A stretch of 64,000 nucleotides of DNA from positions 100,733,416 through 100,797,415 of the forward strand of contig CM037596.1 in assembly GCA_021018995.1 (NCBI GenBank), given 5' to 3'. Of the stretch, positions 24,438 through 34,575 are shown one piece after another. The stretch comes from Chloranthus sessilifolius (Eukaryota; Streptophyta; Magnoliopsida; Chloranthales; Chloranthaceae). Under the pieces are notes generated by a model. It saw nothing but the letters and a program-made list of their open reading frames with translations, ran no database searches and was not told the origin of the DNA. Position 1 is the first letter of the stretch. Each line of letters begins with the position of its first letter. The translations under genes were made by a program, and so were the position numbers.

Positions 24438-25668
24438 CTAACACCAATTCCCCTCCTCCATCGCCGATATATGGCCAATTTCTAACCTAAACCTATCCAT
24501 ATCTAATTGCGTGAAGTCAAATTTATTTCCCATCATGAAGTACTCCACATACTTCACCACAAACACCCCACAATCACTCGAATTGGTCTGTCGAGGAGCG
24601 ACTTTGATCCGGCAGTCACTAGATGACCAAGGATAGTTCTTCGCGTTCAGTGCAGTGGAGTCATCGTACAAATATAAAACCGCGGGAAGGTATTGGGTCT
24701 GTTTCGAAATAGAGGAGTGTCAGATATGCTAAGCTAATAATGATGAAAGATATGCTAAGTAAAATATCTTACCAGCGTTTGCAATTGGGTCGGATATCTT
24801 TCCTTAGAGGGCCTATTAAATATAGGGTCGACGACCATTATCAATCGTTTGACTACCTTCACGATCGCAAGCGCCCAGTGTAATGGTTATTGTGAATGAA
24901 TTGGGATAAATATCTACAATAAAATAATATAATCTCAAAGGGTATGATAGAAAAATTATAAAAAAATTTATAAAGAGGTTAGAAGCATACTATGCTGCAC
25001 TCGTGAGCCCACAGATTTCGAAACTGATTGAAGAAGAAATTTTCCATTAGCTTCTTGCCTTAGCTCTGTTCGCATATATAGGCAGCCCACCGTTCAACTT
25101 GAATTTTGAACGATTCTTCGTATAATTTTTCAGCTAGAAGGAACTTGTTGAAATCGTTCAGTTCAAAGCCCATGTAGGTCAGAGTGGTAGGGCACATAAG
25201 GAAGCTTTTATCCTTTATATCAGGATGAATATTATCATCAATTACTTCCAAGTGTCTCAGGTAGGCGCCCATAATCTTAAACCAATGCAGTTAGAGTAAA
25301 ATATGCAATTAGAGTTAAATAATAGTTATCGACTCTCCAGTGAAACGATATTGATTATATAAATAATCGTTATCGATTCTCCATACAGTCGTTGCCGACT
25401 ACATAGATAATCGTCATCAACTTTATAGTGAATCGATATCGATACTTTATAGAGTCGATAACGATTATATAAAATGAATCGATACCGATTCATTTTAGAG
25501 TCGATAACGACTCTATTTCGAGTTGTCGACCGCTTTAAATTGTTTATTTGTGCCTACAGTAGCTCTACTTTACTTACAAAATTATTCATGTACTGCGTGC
25601 CCGCCAAACATTTGAAAGATTGCACCACCAGCGTATAGTTGCCGACAGTGCTTACGCAGTCGCTGTAT
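24438..25668 (-). CDS. ULP1-like cysteine peptidase exons of the MULE gene
   Basis: The C-terminal part of the MULE-borne gene, in about four exons on -: 25656-25580 (donor GTAAGT), 25276-24987, 24915-24773 and 24700-24438. Signature residues of the C48 (SUMO/ULP1) fold are visible: His in HWALAIV (codon near 24880), Asp in MVVDPIF (near 24838) and Cys in QTNSSDCGVFV (near 24571). The preceding Gln is also present. The family removes SUMO or related tags; what the MULE-borne versions do is not established. Stop codons interrupt the reading after CEQS (near 25060) and before PLHWALAIV, so this copy is probably broken. Exon limits are read from splice-like sites and are approximate. Confidence 0.75.
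25320..25533. repeat. MULE 22-bp array 3 (intron of ULP1 gene)
   Basis: Units such as AATCGTTATCGATTCTCCATA and AGTCGATAACGATTATATAA fill the intron between exons ending near 25580 and starting near 25276. Confidence 0.85.
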
Positions 25669-25744
25669 AAATAAAGGCTAACGTAACTAATCTTCGTAAT
25701 AAATTTATAATAATAAAGTAAAAGATTCAGGCTTGTTCCTGGGA

Positions 25745-27157
25745 AGAATGATTTACTCGTCCTTAGACTCTGGCTTGTTCCAAATATCTTGCATATATTT
25801 CTGCTCCACCGTCAGCTCAGCAGTAGCATCATCAGCCGTAGATCCAGGCTCAGCAGAAACATCAGCCACCAGTCCAGGCTCAACCATTGGTCCTTCAATG
25901 GCCTTCTCGGTTATAGGCTTTTTCACTGTCGCTACCCTTCGCTGTGTCTTAGGTTTGACGGAAGTTGTTTTGATGTGTTTCTCTTGCCTAGGTCTTAAGC
26001 GAGGGTCAATTTGTTGGGGAGGCAATTGGGAAGAGGTTTTCTCTTCACCAGTTGGACCCTTGTCGGATTGAGTCTCAAGCTGCTCGTCAACAGCTGCCGT
26101 CACCTCATCAATGGGAGGATCTTGATACATTTGAGCTGATGGTTCCTTATCGACCACTGTGTCACACACCTTCGATATCAGCTCCTCAATAGCGACATCC
26201 TGAACATCAAAATAATGGTGCAGCATAAGAAATAATTTTTAGTCTAAAAAGTCCAAATCGATTTTAAATTTAATCGTTATCGACTGTATATATTGACGAT
26301 ATCGATTGTACATACAATCGTTATTGACTCTATTAACAATCGATATCGATTGTAAATACAATCGTTATCGACTCTATTAACAGTTGATATTGATTGTAAA
26401 TACAATCGTAATCGATTGTAAATATAGTCAATATCATTTGTAAGTATAATCGATATCGACTCAATATACAGTCGATAACGATTGTAAATATAACCATTAT
26501 CGACTCTATATATAGTCGATATCGATTTATGTTAACAAACCTAAACATCATGTATCAACACATACCTTAGGTCTCGCCTCCAATAAATTTTTAAGAAGTT
26601 CTTTTATATTCCCCTGGCCCTTTCTGACCAACGAGTTGTAGTGATTCAACTTCTGCAACTCCACATCCCTTAAATTTAGCCGCTCATTCAAGGAGTTGCA
26701 CAGTTTCTCTAGGGAGGCACAATGTTTCGCCAGGACCTTATTCTCTCCCTTCAAATGGCTCACTTTTTGGGTGAGCTTCAAGTTCTCCATCGCCAAACCG
26801 TCGACCCTTCTCAACAATGACTCAATGGAGGAGGACAATTCAGCTGGGCTCCCTTTCACAGCTAGGCTCTCCTTCGTGGCCCACTTAGTTTTCGGCCGCT
26901 CTACACGTACATGGACAGGGCCCTCTTTCGAGGATGGTTCTTCGTCCGACATCAACCGGTCATGCGATTCTTCCTCGTCAATATTCTCGATCAGAATGTA
27001 ATTTCTCTTCTTCTTCGGCCGCATCTCTTCCACAACTTTCTTGATCGTGTCATGAGGCTCTTTCCTCTTCCCCCCATCGACATTTCGAACCCGTAGATAT
27101 TCTTTTAAGACTGATATCTCTAATTCAAAGCCAACAGGCATGAGGGGAGAGCGAACC
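25745..27157 (-). CDS. Middle exons of MULE ULP1/PMD gene, coiled coil
   Basis: Two exons on the minus strand. The first starts after TTTCTTTCAAAAG at 27157 (VRSPLMPVGFELEISVLKEY) and ends near the donor at 26566 (EARPK, then GTATGTG). It holds a basic patch (MRPKKKRNYI) and a heptad-like stretch with LLRRVDGLAMENLKLTQKV and onward, probably a coiled coil. The second starts at 26200 after a TTCAG acceptor (DVAIEELISKV) and ends near 25746 with donor GTAAAT. It is acidic then Pro/Thr/Lys-rich, probably a disordered linker (KPKTQRRVATVKKPITEKA). These join the plant-mobile-domain part to the peptidase part. No catalytic motif is seen in them. Confidence 0.7.
26256..26530. repeat. MULE 22-bp array 4 (intron of ULP1 gene)
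   Basis: Units such as AATCGATATCGATTGTAAATAC and AATCGTTATCGACTCTATTAAC fill the intron between the exons ending near 26566 and starting at 26200. Confidence 0.87.
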
Positions 27158-27221
27158 TTTTGAAAGAAAAGGAAACACAATAAATAACAGACTAAATTGA
27201 TCATATATTTCAAATGCAAAG

Positions 27222-27486
27222 TACCGACTATTTAATAAATCATTATCAATTTTATAATGAACCGGTACTGACGATTTAATAAATCGTTATCAATTCTGTA
27301 TTGAATTGCTATCGATTATTTAATGAATCGGTATCAACTACTTAGTAAGTCGTTATCGATTCTGTAATTAATCATTATTGACTTATTAAATAGTCGTTAT
27401 CGATTCTGTACTGAATCGCTATCAACTATTTAATAAGTCATTATCGATTCTGTAATGAATCGATATTGATTCTAGAATGAATCAAT
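27222..27486. repeat. MULE 22-bp array 5 (intron of ULP1 gene)
   Basis: Units such as AATCGTTATCGATTCTGTAATG and AATCGCTATCGATTATTTAATG, the most diverged linker set, fill the intron between 27533 and 27157. Confidence 0.85.
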
Positions 27487-27528
27487 AAGTTATTTTTTGA
27501 ATTATTTATTTAAATTATTTAATATACC

Positions 27529-28311
27529 TCATATCTGTCCGCGAGTGTAACCTTTGATCCTCGATTGCGCCCTGTCCGACCATTTCAGCAATCGTGGGAA
27601 AGGGTCCTCGAGGCCTATCTGAGGAGGCAAAATATATGACAGCATCTCATAGGCCCACCATTGAAGTATACATATGCATCCATATGTGTTGTATGTCTTA
27701 AGGGCTTTATCCATCTCAGCAGTCTTTCTATTTGTCGTGCCCTTCATTATATACTCTAACAAGTCATGGTAGACGTGGAGACCCCACGGAGTTCGGTTAA
27801 AGTCTTCAACATCATCGATGAGGTCGATGTGGTCTTCTGCCAGTTGATGGTGGGACCCGGGAAAAAGAAATATGCACAGTACATATAGAAGGGATAACTT
27901 TATGAAGTCGTCATCACTTTCCGCTCTCCAAATTGCATTATCTATGGGAGATCGGAGAATTTTTCCTTGAGGCGTTCCACGAAAGTATTTGTATCGAATG
28001 GTTTGTTCTTCCAACGGTTTAACGGACGGGGTATACTTTTCTGGGCCAACTACGGTAAGGCCCAGTATCAATGCAATATCCAACTTCCAAAGATAGGCAT
28101 CAGTCTTCTCGATTTGGAAGTGATTTTTTTCAACCCAAAACATCAACATCGCATCGACCACATCAGAAAGAAATCCCACACCCTTAGGCATTTGAAATAT
28201 TCCACTAAAAACTGAATCTCTCAACAACTTCTTTCGAGTTGTGCTAGCATTATCACAGAGATTCAAAATGGCACTGGGGGAACACTTGGCAACAGGTCGG
28301 TGTACAACCAT
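27529..28311 (-). CDS. Plant-mobile-domain exon of MULE ULP1 gene
   Basis: A 260-codon open stretch starting MVVHRPVAKCSPSAILNLCD. It has GIFQMPKGVGFLSDVVDAML, YLWKLDIALILGLTVVGPEK, the segment SDDDFIKLSLLYVLCIFLFP and YEMLSYILPP. This is the DUF1985 / plant-mobile-domain-like N-terminal part that precedes ULP1 domains in Kaonashi MULEs; a role in host DNA or protein binding is inferred only. A splice donor GTATATT lies at about 27531. The frame that matches the next exon (reading DRYE into VRSPLMP) is offset from this one just before it, so a small frameshift near 27545-27560 is likely. The start is the first Met of a long open frame. Confidence 0.72.
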   Translation of the reverse strand: MVVHRPVAKCSPSAILNLCDNASTTRKKLLRDSVFSGIFQMPKGVGFLSDVVDAMLMFWVEKNHFQIEKTDAYLWKLDIALILGLTVVGPEKYTPSVKPLEEQTIRYKYFRGTPQGKILRSPIDNAIWRAESDDDFIKLSLLYVLCIFLFPGSHHQLAEDHIDLIDDVEDFNRTPWGLHVYHDLLEYIMKGTTNRKTAEMDKALKTYNTYGCICILQWWAYEMLSYILPPQIGLEDPFPRLLKWSDRAQSRIKGYTRGQI

Positions 28312-28410
28312 CTTGACAGCTTGTTGAAATAAACTATAATAAAAAAGAAAGAACTGAGTCTCATACTAACAAGGATAGTTTAAATGTTAACTGAACTGTA
28401 ATATATAAAA

Positions 28411-28731
28411 CCAATATCGATTACATATAGGGTCGATATCGATTGTATATGTAATCGATACCGACTCTAAATGTAATCGATATCGACTCCAAACGTAATC
28501 GATATCGACTCCAAATGTAATCGATATCAACTCTATGTAAAGTCGCCATCGATTTTATTTATAGTTGTTATCGATTACATATGAAATTGCCATTGACTAT
28601 TTATAGAGTCAATATCGACTCAATATAAAGTCGCCATCGATTTTATTTATAGTCATTATCGATTATATATGAAATCACCATCGACTATTTATAGAGTCGA
28701 TATCGACTCAATAGGAAGTCGCTATGGGCTC
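28411..28731. repeat. MULE 22-bp array 6 (upstream of ULP1 gene)
   Basis: Units such as AATCGATATCGACTCCAAATGT and AGTCGCCATCGATTTTATTTAT lie about 100-420 bp upstream of the ULP1 gene start. AAAATATTTCATTTA repeats follow (28735-28840). Confidence 0.87.
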
Positions 28732-29122
28732 AAAATATTTATTTACATTGAAAATATTTAATTTACAGACTCAAAATATTTCATGAAGTCGCCATTGACT
28801 CAAAATGTTTCATTTAGATTCAAAATATTTCATTTACAGTTAAAAATGAAATCTGGACACACACTAAACTAAGACTCTGACAGTAACGTCCGAGAGAAGA
28901 TTCTTCCATAAAGATCGGTCATCGGCTTCTAACTAAAATTTAGGAAGATGGTTGATGAGCAGGTGGTGGATGGAGTTAAGAGGTGGGTGGTTCGGTCTTA
29001 ATTTTCTATTTCTTTCTTTTCTTCTTTTTCTTTTCTTCCTTCGCCAAAATTTCCTGCACTTCCTCGTATTCGTCTCATAGGAACTGCAGAGGAACTGATT
29101 CTGGTGGTGGTGGTGGGTCCTC

Positions 29123-29308
29123 CTATACTAGAAAGAGCTTGATTGGGTTATAGTTGGTTTTATCGTCTGTCATGGGGAAAGATGGGCTGGTAGGGATGCT
29201 AGGGAATGATTTTACTAAGGACGAACTAAACTTGTATTTAAAGCGCCTAGATGGTGGAATACAAATCGTTGTATTAAATTTTCTCATCCTTCCAAGCTTA
29301 CTTGCCAT
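29123..29308 (-). CDS. Small ORF upstream of ULP1 gene, unassigned
   Basis: A 61-codon ORF, MASKLGRMRKFNTTICIPPS, on the same strand as the ULP1 gene and about 0.8 kb upstream. Acidic and proline-rich coding-like sequence follows on the minus strand to about 29030. It could be a first exon of the ULP1 gene or chance. No domain is recognised. Confidence 0.3.
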   Translation of the reverse strand: MASKLGRMRKFNTTICIPPSRRFKYKFSSSLVKSFPSIPTSPSFPMTDDKTNYNPIKLFLV

Positions 29309-29459
29309 AATGGTTTTATAAAAGGGTAGTTGGCAATAAATTGAACGTCGACTGAGATAAATATAAAATCTCGTATAATTTATTATGGGTTATGGCATCG
29401 AGGAGTTCATATGATGGGTAATAATTATATTCATATGATGAGCATTAATTATATACATA

Positions 29460-29617
29460 GAGAGTCGATATCAATTTTTTATAGAGTCGCCATCGACTTT
29501 TTATATAGTCGATTACGACTATAAATACAATCAATATCGACTCTATATGTAATCGATAGCGACTCTATATGTAATCGATAACGATTACATATACGATCGA
29601 TATCGATTTTATATAGG
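29460..29617. repeat. MULE 22-bp array 7 (right subterminal)
   Basis: Units such as AGTCGCCATCGACTTTTTATAT and AATCGATAGCGACTCTATATGT, between the ULP1 gene side and the right end. Confidence 0.85.
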
Positions 29618-29844
29618 ATAACCTTAACAAATTATGATAAATTGTGCACCAAAGAAAGGAGAAAAAAAAATCTACAGCAATGGAAGGTAATTTTAATTCT
29701 AACTTACAGATTTGATAGCTTGAAGATTGTAGATCTGAACGCTATCGTCTATGAAGCGACACCACCTCTCCACCGACTTCGAACGAAAAAGTAAAAAGTA
29801 AAAAAGGTAAACAATGAAGAGTTGAAAAAAGGGTGGCTATTTAT

Positions 29845-29886
29845 TACATTGAGGGTAGTTTGGGCATTTCCTAAAGGCAGGCGACG
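29845..29886 (-). repeat. Inner piece of MULE right inverted repeat
   Basis: GGGTAGTTTGGGCATTTCC on + mirrors the left-end stretch near 20690-20710. It was separated from the outer right repeat by the insertion of F. Confidence 0.65.
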
Positions 29887-31515
29887 TGTCACGGGGTAAC
29901 TTTTTTCGACGCCCGTGCAGCACCTCGCTGCTGCTACAGCAATGGCAGCCTAACTCAAATACCATTTTTCACGAGGCAGAACCTGATACTGGCTATCACA
30001 CTCGTGCAACATCTCACTGCCACGCATAGCGAGACAAACTTATCCAACCATCACTCTGATATCACCCGCCTAGAGGACGGGAACTCCCCTCATGGTTGAC
30101 TTCAATCGAGGCCAACCCTCTTAACGCATCGTGTATACTCTCGACATGCATGCCAGCACCTCAGTGCCCCTTGACCTGCCTAGCTTCACCCTGTGCACCG
30201 CACTAGTTCCTCGCTTGTGATAGTGGCATGCATCTCTTCATGCCATTCCAGCCAATCATCGTGTGTGGCCCACGCGACCAGCACACATGGAGTAGCATGC
30301 AGCTCATCATGCTATCCAAACTAGGTATCGTGTGTGGCCCACGTGGCCAACACACGTCCGTATAAAGCCCTCAGCTAGTGCGCACCACTGCGTCCCACGT
30401 AGCCCTTGAGTGCCCTCATGAGGTCACCGACCCATGTGCACCGCGACGTTGACATGGGGCCACATGGTAACCTCACCCCAGGTGACACATGACATCGTCG
30501 CAGCACCGCATCGCTGCAGCAATGTTCTAGGCCCACCCCTAACCTAGAAAGCCCATACGCTCGTCCCACAACGCAAGGCCCCATGTGTGGGAGAATAGCT
30601 CCACAGCTCCCTTCCCCCAAATATAGTCTAAACACCAACCTGGGATAAATAGTAGAAGAACCTCAAACCCCTTGGTTTGACATACCACCATGACACACGA
30701 CCCTCTGCCCGTGACACACACCTGCAAAGGTAGTGTCTTTGGATTAATTAAGGCAAACAAACTTTTGTCTGTGGCACACAGTGCCATCCTCCAAGTCCCC
30801 ATTTCTTGTGAGGCCACACATCAGCATCACTTGCGACCGTGTCGCATCCGCGTCGCGAGGCCCTCATGGTCTCATGCCCACACAGCACCGTGTCGTGATC
30901 ACGCCGCATCCGTGTCGCGATCATGTCACGTCCATGTTGCGACCATGTCGCAAGGCCCTCATGGCCTCATGTCGCGTGCCCTCGTGGCACTACATGGCAT
31001 ACCCTCTTGGCACCGCATCGCGTGCCCTCTTGGCACCGCATCGTGTGCCCTCTTGGCACCACATCACGTGCCATCATGACACCAGGATGTCGTGTGCTCT
31101 CTTGGCACCACGTCGCATGCCCCTACACAGAGCACCACATTACTTGCCTTATGGCACTAAGACGTCGTGTGCCCTCTTGGCACCACGTCGCGTGCTCTGG
31201 TACGAAGCACCGCATTGCGTGCCTTATGGCACCAAGACGTTGCATGCCCTCTTGGCACTACGTCGCGTGCCCCAACGCAGAGCACCGCATTCCAAGCCCT
31301 TCACGCATCTAGTCACCATACTAGATCGCAGCTTAGTTCGAGTCACCGTCGCAGCATGCATAAGGGACACATGCACACGTTGCAGGGCCACCTGCCTCTG
31401 CGCACACACGCTACATAACTAGCTACTTGGCTCACTTTCCTTCTTGCTAGCCAAGTGCCTAGCTCCAAGGTCGTCATGCCTTCATGCTGGCGCACAGATT
31501 AATGAGGTCGTGACA
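29887..31515. mobile_element. F: putative solo LTR inside the MULE right inverted repeat
   Basis: A GC-rich 1629-bp block starting TGTCACGGGGTAAC and ending GGTCGTGACA, flanked by GACG on both sides (29883-29886, 31516-31519). Skipping it rejoins the MULE right inverted repeat so that it matches the left one, which is strong support for insertion. Its base composition is unlike the AT-rich MULE. It has no coding domain; the superfamily is unknown and ORFs in it are shadows of tandem repeats. Confidence 0.7.
30985..31300 (+). repeat. CTTGGCACCACGTCGCG tandem repeats in F
   Basis: Short units of about 23 bp (CCCTCTTGGCACCGCATCG, near 31000-31060) grade into longer 75-bp units. CTTGGCACCACG-like starts fall at 31101, 31176 and 31251. 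Confidence 0.75.
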
Positions 31516-31531
31516 GACGGCTCGGCGCGCA

Positions 31532-31614
31532 GCGGGTTGGTTTGGGTAAAGGTGAAACTACAGGGCCTCTGACGTAAAAGGCATATCTGAGAGGGCCGGT
31601 CGAGCAAATTTTCC
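31532..31614 (-). repeat. MULE right terminal inverted repeat (outer part)
   Basis: Read inward on -, GGAAAATTTGCTCGACCGG and TTTTACGTCAGAGGCCCTGT match the left end. It is followed outside by 10 A (31615-31624). Confidence 0.85.
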
Positions 31615-31754
31615 AAAAAAAAAACTTTCCCATGGTCAATGGGTTGATTCACCTCACCGACACAATATCTTGTTGATAAACCTTTTGTTAGTTTGGAGCC
31701 ACACAATTTTGTCCAAAGTCAAAACCTTATCTTAACTTTAGTTAAGAACTTTTG

Positions 31755-31862
31755 AGCGGGAGAGGGAGAGGGAGAGGGAGAAAGAGAAAGAGAAAGAGAG
31801 AGAGAGAGGGAGGGAGAAAAGGCAAATATCTTTAGCTTTTGGGGAGAGAGAGAGAGAGAGAT
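31755..31862 (+). repeat. (GA)n-rich leader of the resistance gene
   Basis: GAGAGGGAGAGGG and GAGAGAGAGAGAG runs lie directly before the CNL start codon at 31866. GA tracts are common in plant 5' leaders, and this one probably belongs to that gene. Confidence 0.6.
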
Positions 31863-32216
31863 AGCATGGCCGATGCTGCTTTGAGATTGGTAACAACAAC
31901 GTTGGGGTCGCTTCTTGTGGAAGAAGCAGAACTGCTCGCTGGAGTAAAAGATGAGATGGAGTGGATAAAGAGCGAGTTACAGAGCATGCAATCATTCTTA
32001 AGGGATGCCGATCGAAGGAAACACACCAACGAAGGCATTATCACTTGGATTCAATAAGTACGAGATGTAGCATACGATGCCGAAGAAACTATCGACGAGT
32101 ACCTATTTTGAATGAAGAGGCCTCATCGTGTAGAAAGATTTGCGGCTTCTTTGCTTAATTTCCTTCACTGCATCAGCAATCCAATTCCTCATCATCAAAT
32201 CGCAAAAAAAATTCAA

Positions 32217-32288
32217 GGTATCAAGGCCAGAGTAGTTGTACTATGTACATGAGAGAAGCCAGAGATATAAACTACTCTGGCCTTGATC
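32217..32288 (+). repeat. 18-bp inverted repeat in the CNL coding region
   Basis: ATCAAGGCCAGAGTAGTT (about 32219-32236) and AACTACTCTGGCCTTGAT (about 32270-32287) are perfect reverse complements, about 33 bp apart. They fall between the coiled coil and NB-ARC, where the reading frame is disturbed. Confidence 0.8.
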
Positions 32289-33319
32289 GTGTAGAAGATG
32301 TGAAAAGTGTTGATGAGGGAAGTGAAATGGTGCAGAATTACAGAGAACTGCACCCTCTCTTGGTTGAAGAACATGAACTTGTTGGCATAGAGCAGCCTAG
32401 AGAACAATTGCTGAATTGGTTGACAGAGGGAGAACCCGGTCTCACAGTGATCTCCGTGGTCAGTATGGGAGGTTTGGGAAAGACAACTCTTGAGAGGAAG
32501 GCTTATGCGAGCGCCAGAGTTAGGAGCCATTTTGAATGTTATGCATGGACGTCTGGATCTCGTTCGGTTGGGATCCGAGGGCTTCTAATAGAAATAATTA
32601 CAAGATTCTTTGAGGAGGCAAAGATGGGGGTAGCTAACGAAATCGCTGCCATGAACGACGCGGGATTAGTGGAGAAGATCAAAAGTTTCTTAAGCCAGAA
32701 AAGGTATGTGTAATGAATTTTTAGACTTTATTTAACGGTGTTAGATGATGTATCACACTATGTATTGTGTTAACGCTCCATATCGAAATCGAAACCCACC
32801 CTTTAAAATAGAAAATTTCTAATTTTTCTCATATCAAAATTAGACTCATTGCGAAGTGCTTGTCGATACGATTCCAACGATATATAATTTGACGACTTCT
32901 GACAAGAATACAAAAAGTTATGCCCATTTTAAGTGATCAAGCAAGTCAAAGGTTATAATTTCGAGAGAGAAACACCAATTGCTTTGGTGCTTATGCAAAA
33001 CGCTAGAACGAAACCTTTTCTCAAGCTATCCAAGTTACGTACGAATTCTTATTTCGTGTAAAAAATCTCATATTTTATTAAATCTTCTACGAAAAGTGTT
33101 AATTAGAGTTGACCTAAAATTTTATGCCATTATAAATAAAACTTTAAAAGCTCTCTACTCTTTATAATAAGAAATTATTCTCTCTCAAGACTTAGACGAA
33201 CCGACGCCTTGGGCATTGACCTTTTCAACCCGAATCGCCGTTGATCTTTCGTTCACGCTTCAAGAGGTGGGTACCTATCAATCCATCTTGTTCTTCTCAG
33301 ATCCCGTCGCGTAGGATGC

Positions 33320-33359
33320 GGTCGATCGCGCATCGACCGGTTTAAAAATCTTATTTAAA
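33320..33359 (+). promoter_or_regulatory. E palindrome and TATA box
   Basis: GGTCGATCGCGCATCGACC with flanking CGG lies just upstream of TATTTAAA (33352-33359). This repeats the cassette-plus-TATA layout of the B-family LTRs. Confidence 0.6.
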
Positions 33360-34369
33360 CCCAAATATCTCATAAATTAATAGATCTATATATTTAATAT
33401 ATGTTTTTCCTTGAAAGTTGTATATTCTGTAAATTGGGTTTATATGTTATTTCTCTTTTCCTTTCAAAAAGCTTTTTGTTTGGGCCATTAATATTTTACC
33501 CTCTATTAGGTCTGTATATTTAATATGTCTACTTCCTTTTAAATCTACATACTAATTAAACATGAATATCTTTAAGTATGATAAATCTGCATGTTTAGTA
33601 TTTTATTTTTCTATTAAAATTGTATGAACTGTAAATTGGGTTTATATGTTATTTCTCTTTTCTTTTCAAGAATCCCTTTTGTTTGAGCCATTAATATTTT
33701 ACCTTATATGTCTGCATATTTAATATGTTTACTTCCTCTTCTATGTCTGTATAATTAATTAAATTATAATATTTATAAATTTGATAAATTGGCTTAATTG
33801 GCATAATATTATATTAATATTATTTATTTTCAAATCTATATAGTTAGAAAATTATCCTTCTACTAAGACTATAATAATATATATTATTGTTGCAAGTTTA
33901 TATTATTATTTATTTAAAATTAATTAAGCCCAAAAATTAAACTATATATTTATTTTAATTAAAAGAATAATAATCTATACCATCTTAAAGTTTCAGGTCC
34001 GAACCCATGACTGCGAACTCAAATTCGCGTCCACGAACCCGACCTCGCGACCATTGATGCACCTATCCTGATATTATAGTCATAACTTTTTACTCCGACC
34101 TCAGATTAATACGATTCTTATGACATTGGAAAGAAGACAACGAGCGTTACAATTTTATATGAAATAGCCATTTTACGAATCTGACATTTTAGAGGTCAAA
34201 ATAGAGCAACAAGTTGAATTCAATTTTGAATGACTTAAGGCTATTCAAATTTAATATTATTTTCTAATTCTCATGACCAAAGTTCTTGTGTATATTATAT
34301 CGTAAGGTCTTTCGATCGATAGTCATGATAAATCATAACTTAATAATTATAAATATAATTTAATTTAAT

Positions 34370-34575
34370 TATCTAATTATTATATATATATATATATCAA
34401 TTTATCGCTTCAACGCGACCTCTTCGATAACACAAAGTGTTAGGAATTTGATACCTCGTGAACATCGAATCCCAACCTTTCCGTTATCGATAATACACTT
34501 ATAATTATCCTATTCTATGTTGCATTGGAATATATATAAATAAATGTATATATATATATATATATAAATATAAGA
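34370..34575 (+). repeat. AT-rich (TA)n tracts in E
   Basis: Two (TA)n runs (about 34380-34397 and 34547-34565) in an AT-rich part of the E block. Confidence 0.6.

Larger units (their letters stand above)
20585..31614. mobile_element. Kaonashi-type MULE with ULP1/plant-mobile-domain gene
   Basis: An 11-kb Mutator-like DNA transposon. Its ends, GGGAAATTTACC on + and GGAAAATTTGCTC read inward on -, are inverted repeats that match well for about 80 bp. They continue to about 130 bp once solo LTR F is skipped. Both flanks have runs of 9-10 A, consistent with a 9-bp target duplication in a poly-A site. Inside are a degraded MuDR-type transposase on + and an ULP1 peptidase/plant-mobile-domain gene on -, arranged tail to tail. 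This is the layout known for Kaonashi (ULP1-carrying) MULEs. Seven arrays of a 22-bp AGTCGATATCGACT-type repeat fill non-coding gaps. The transposase is broken, so the copy is probably immobile by itself. Confidence 0.88.

Noticed and set aside
30690-31422. Overlapping open frames of 83-213 codons in the GC-rich block
   Set aside because: They follow from tandem GC-rich repeats in LTR F. Several frames are open at once and the products are His/Pro/Ala-rich repeats without a domain.
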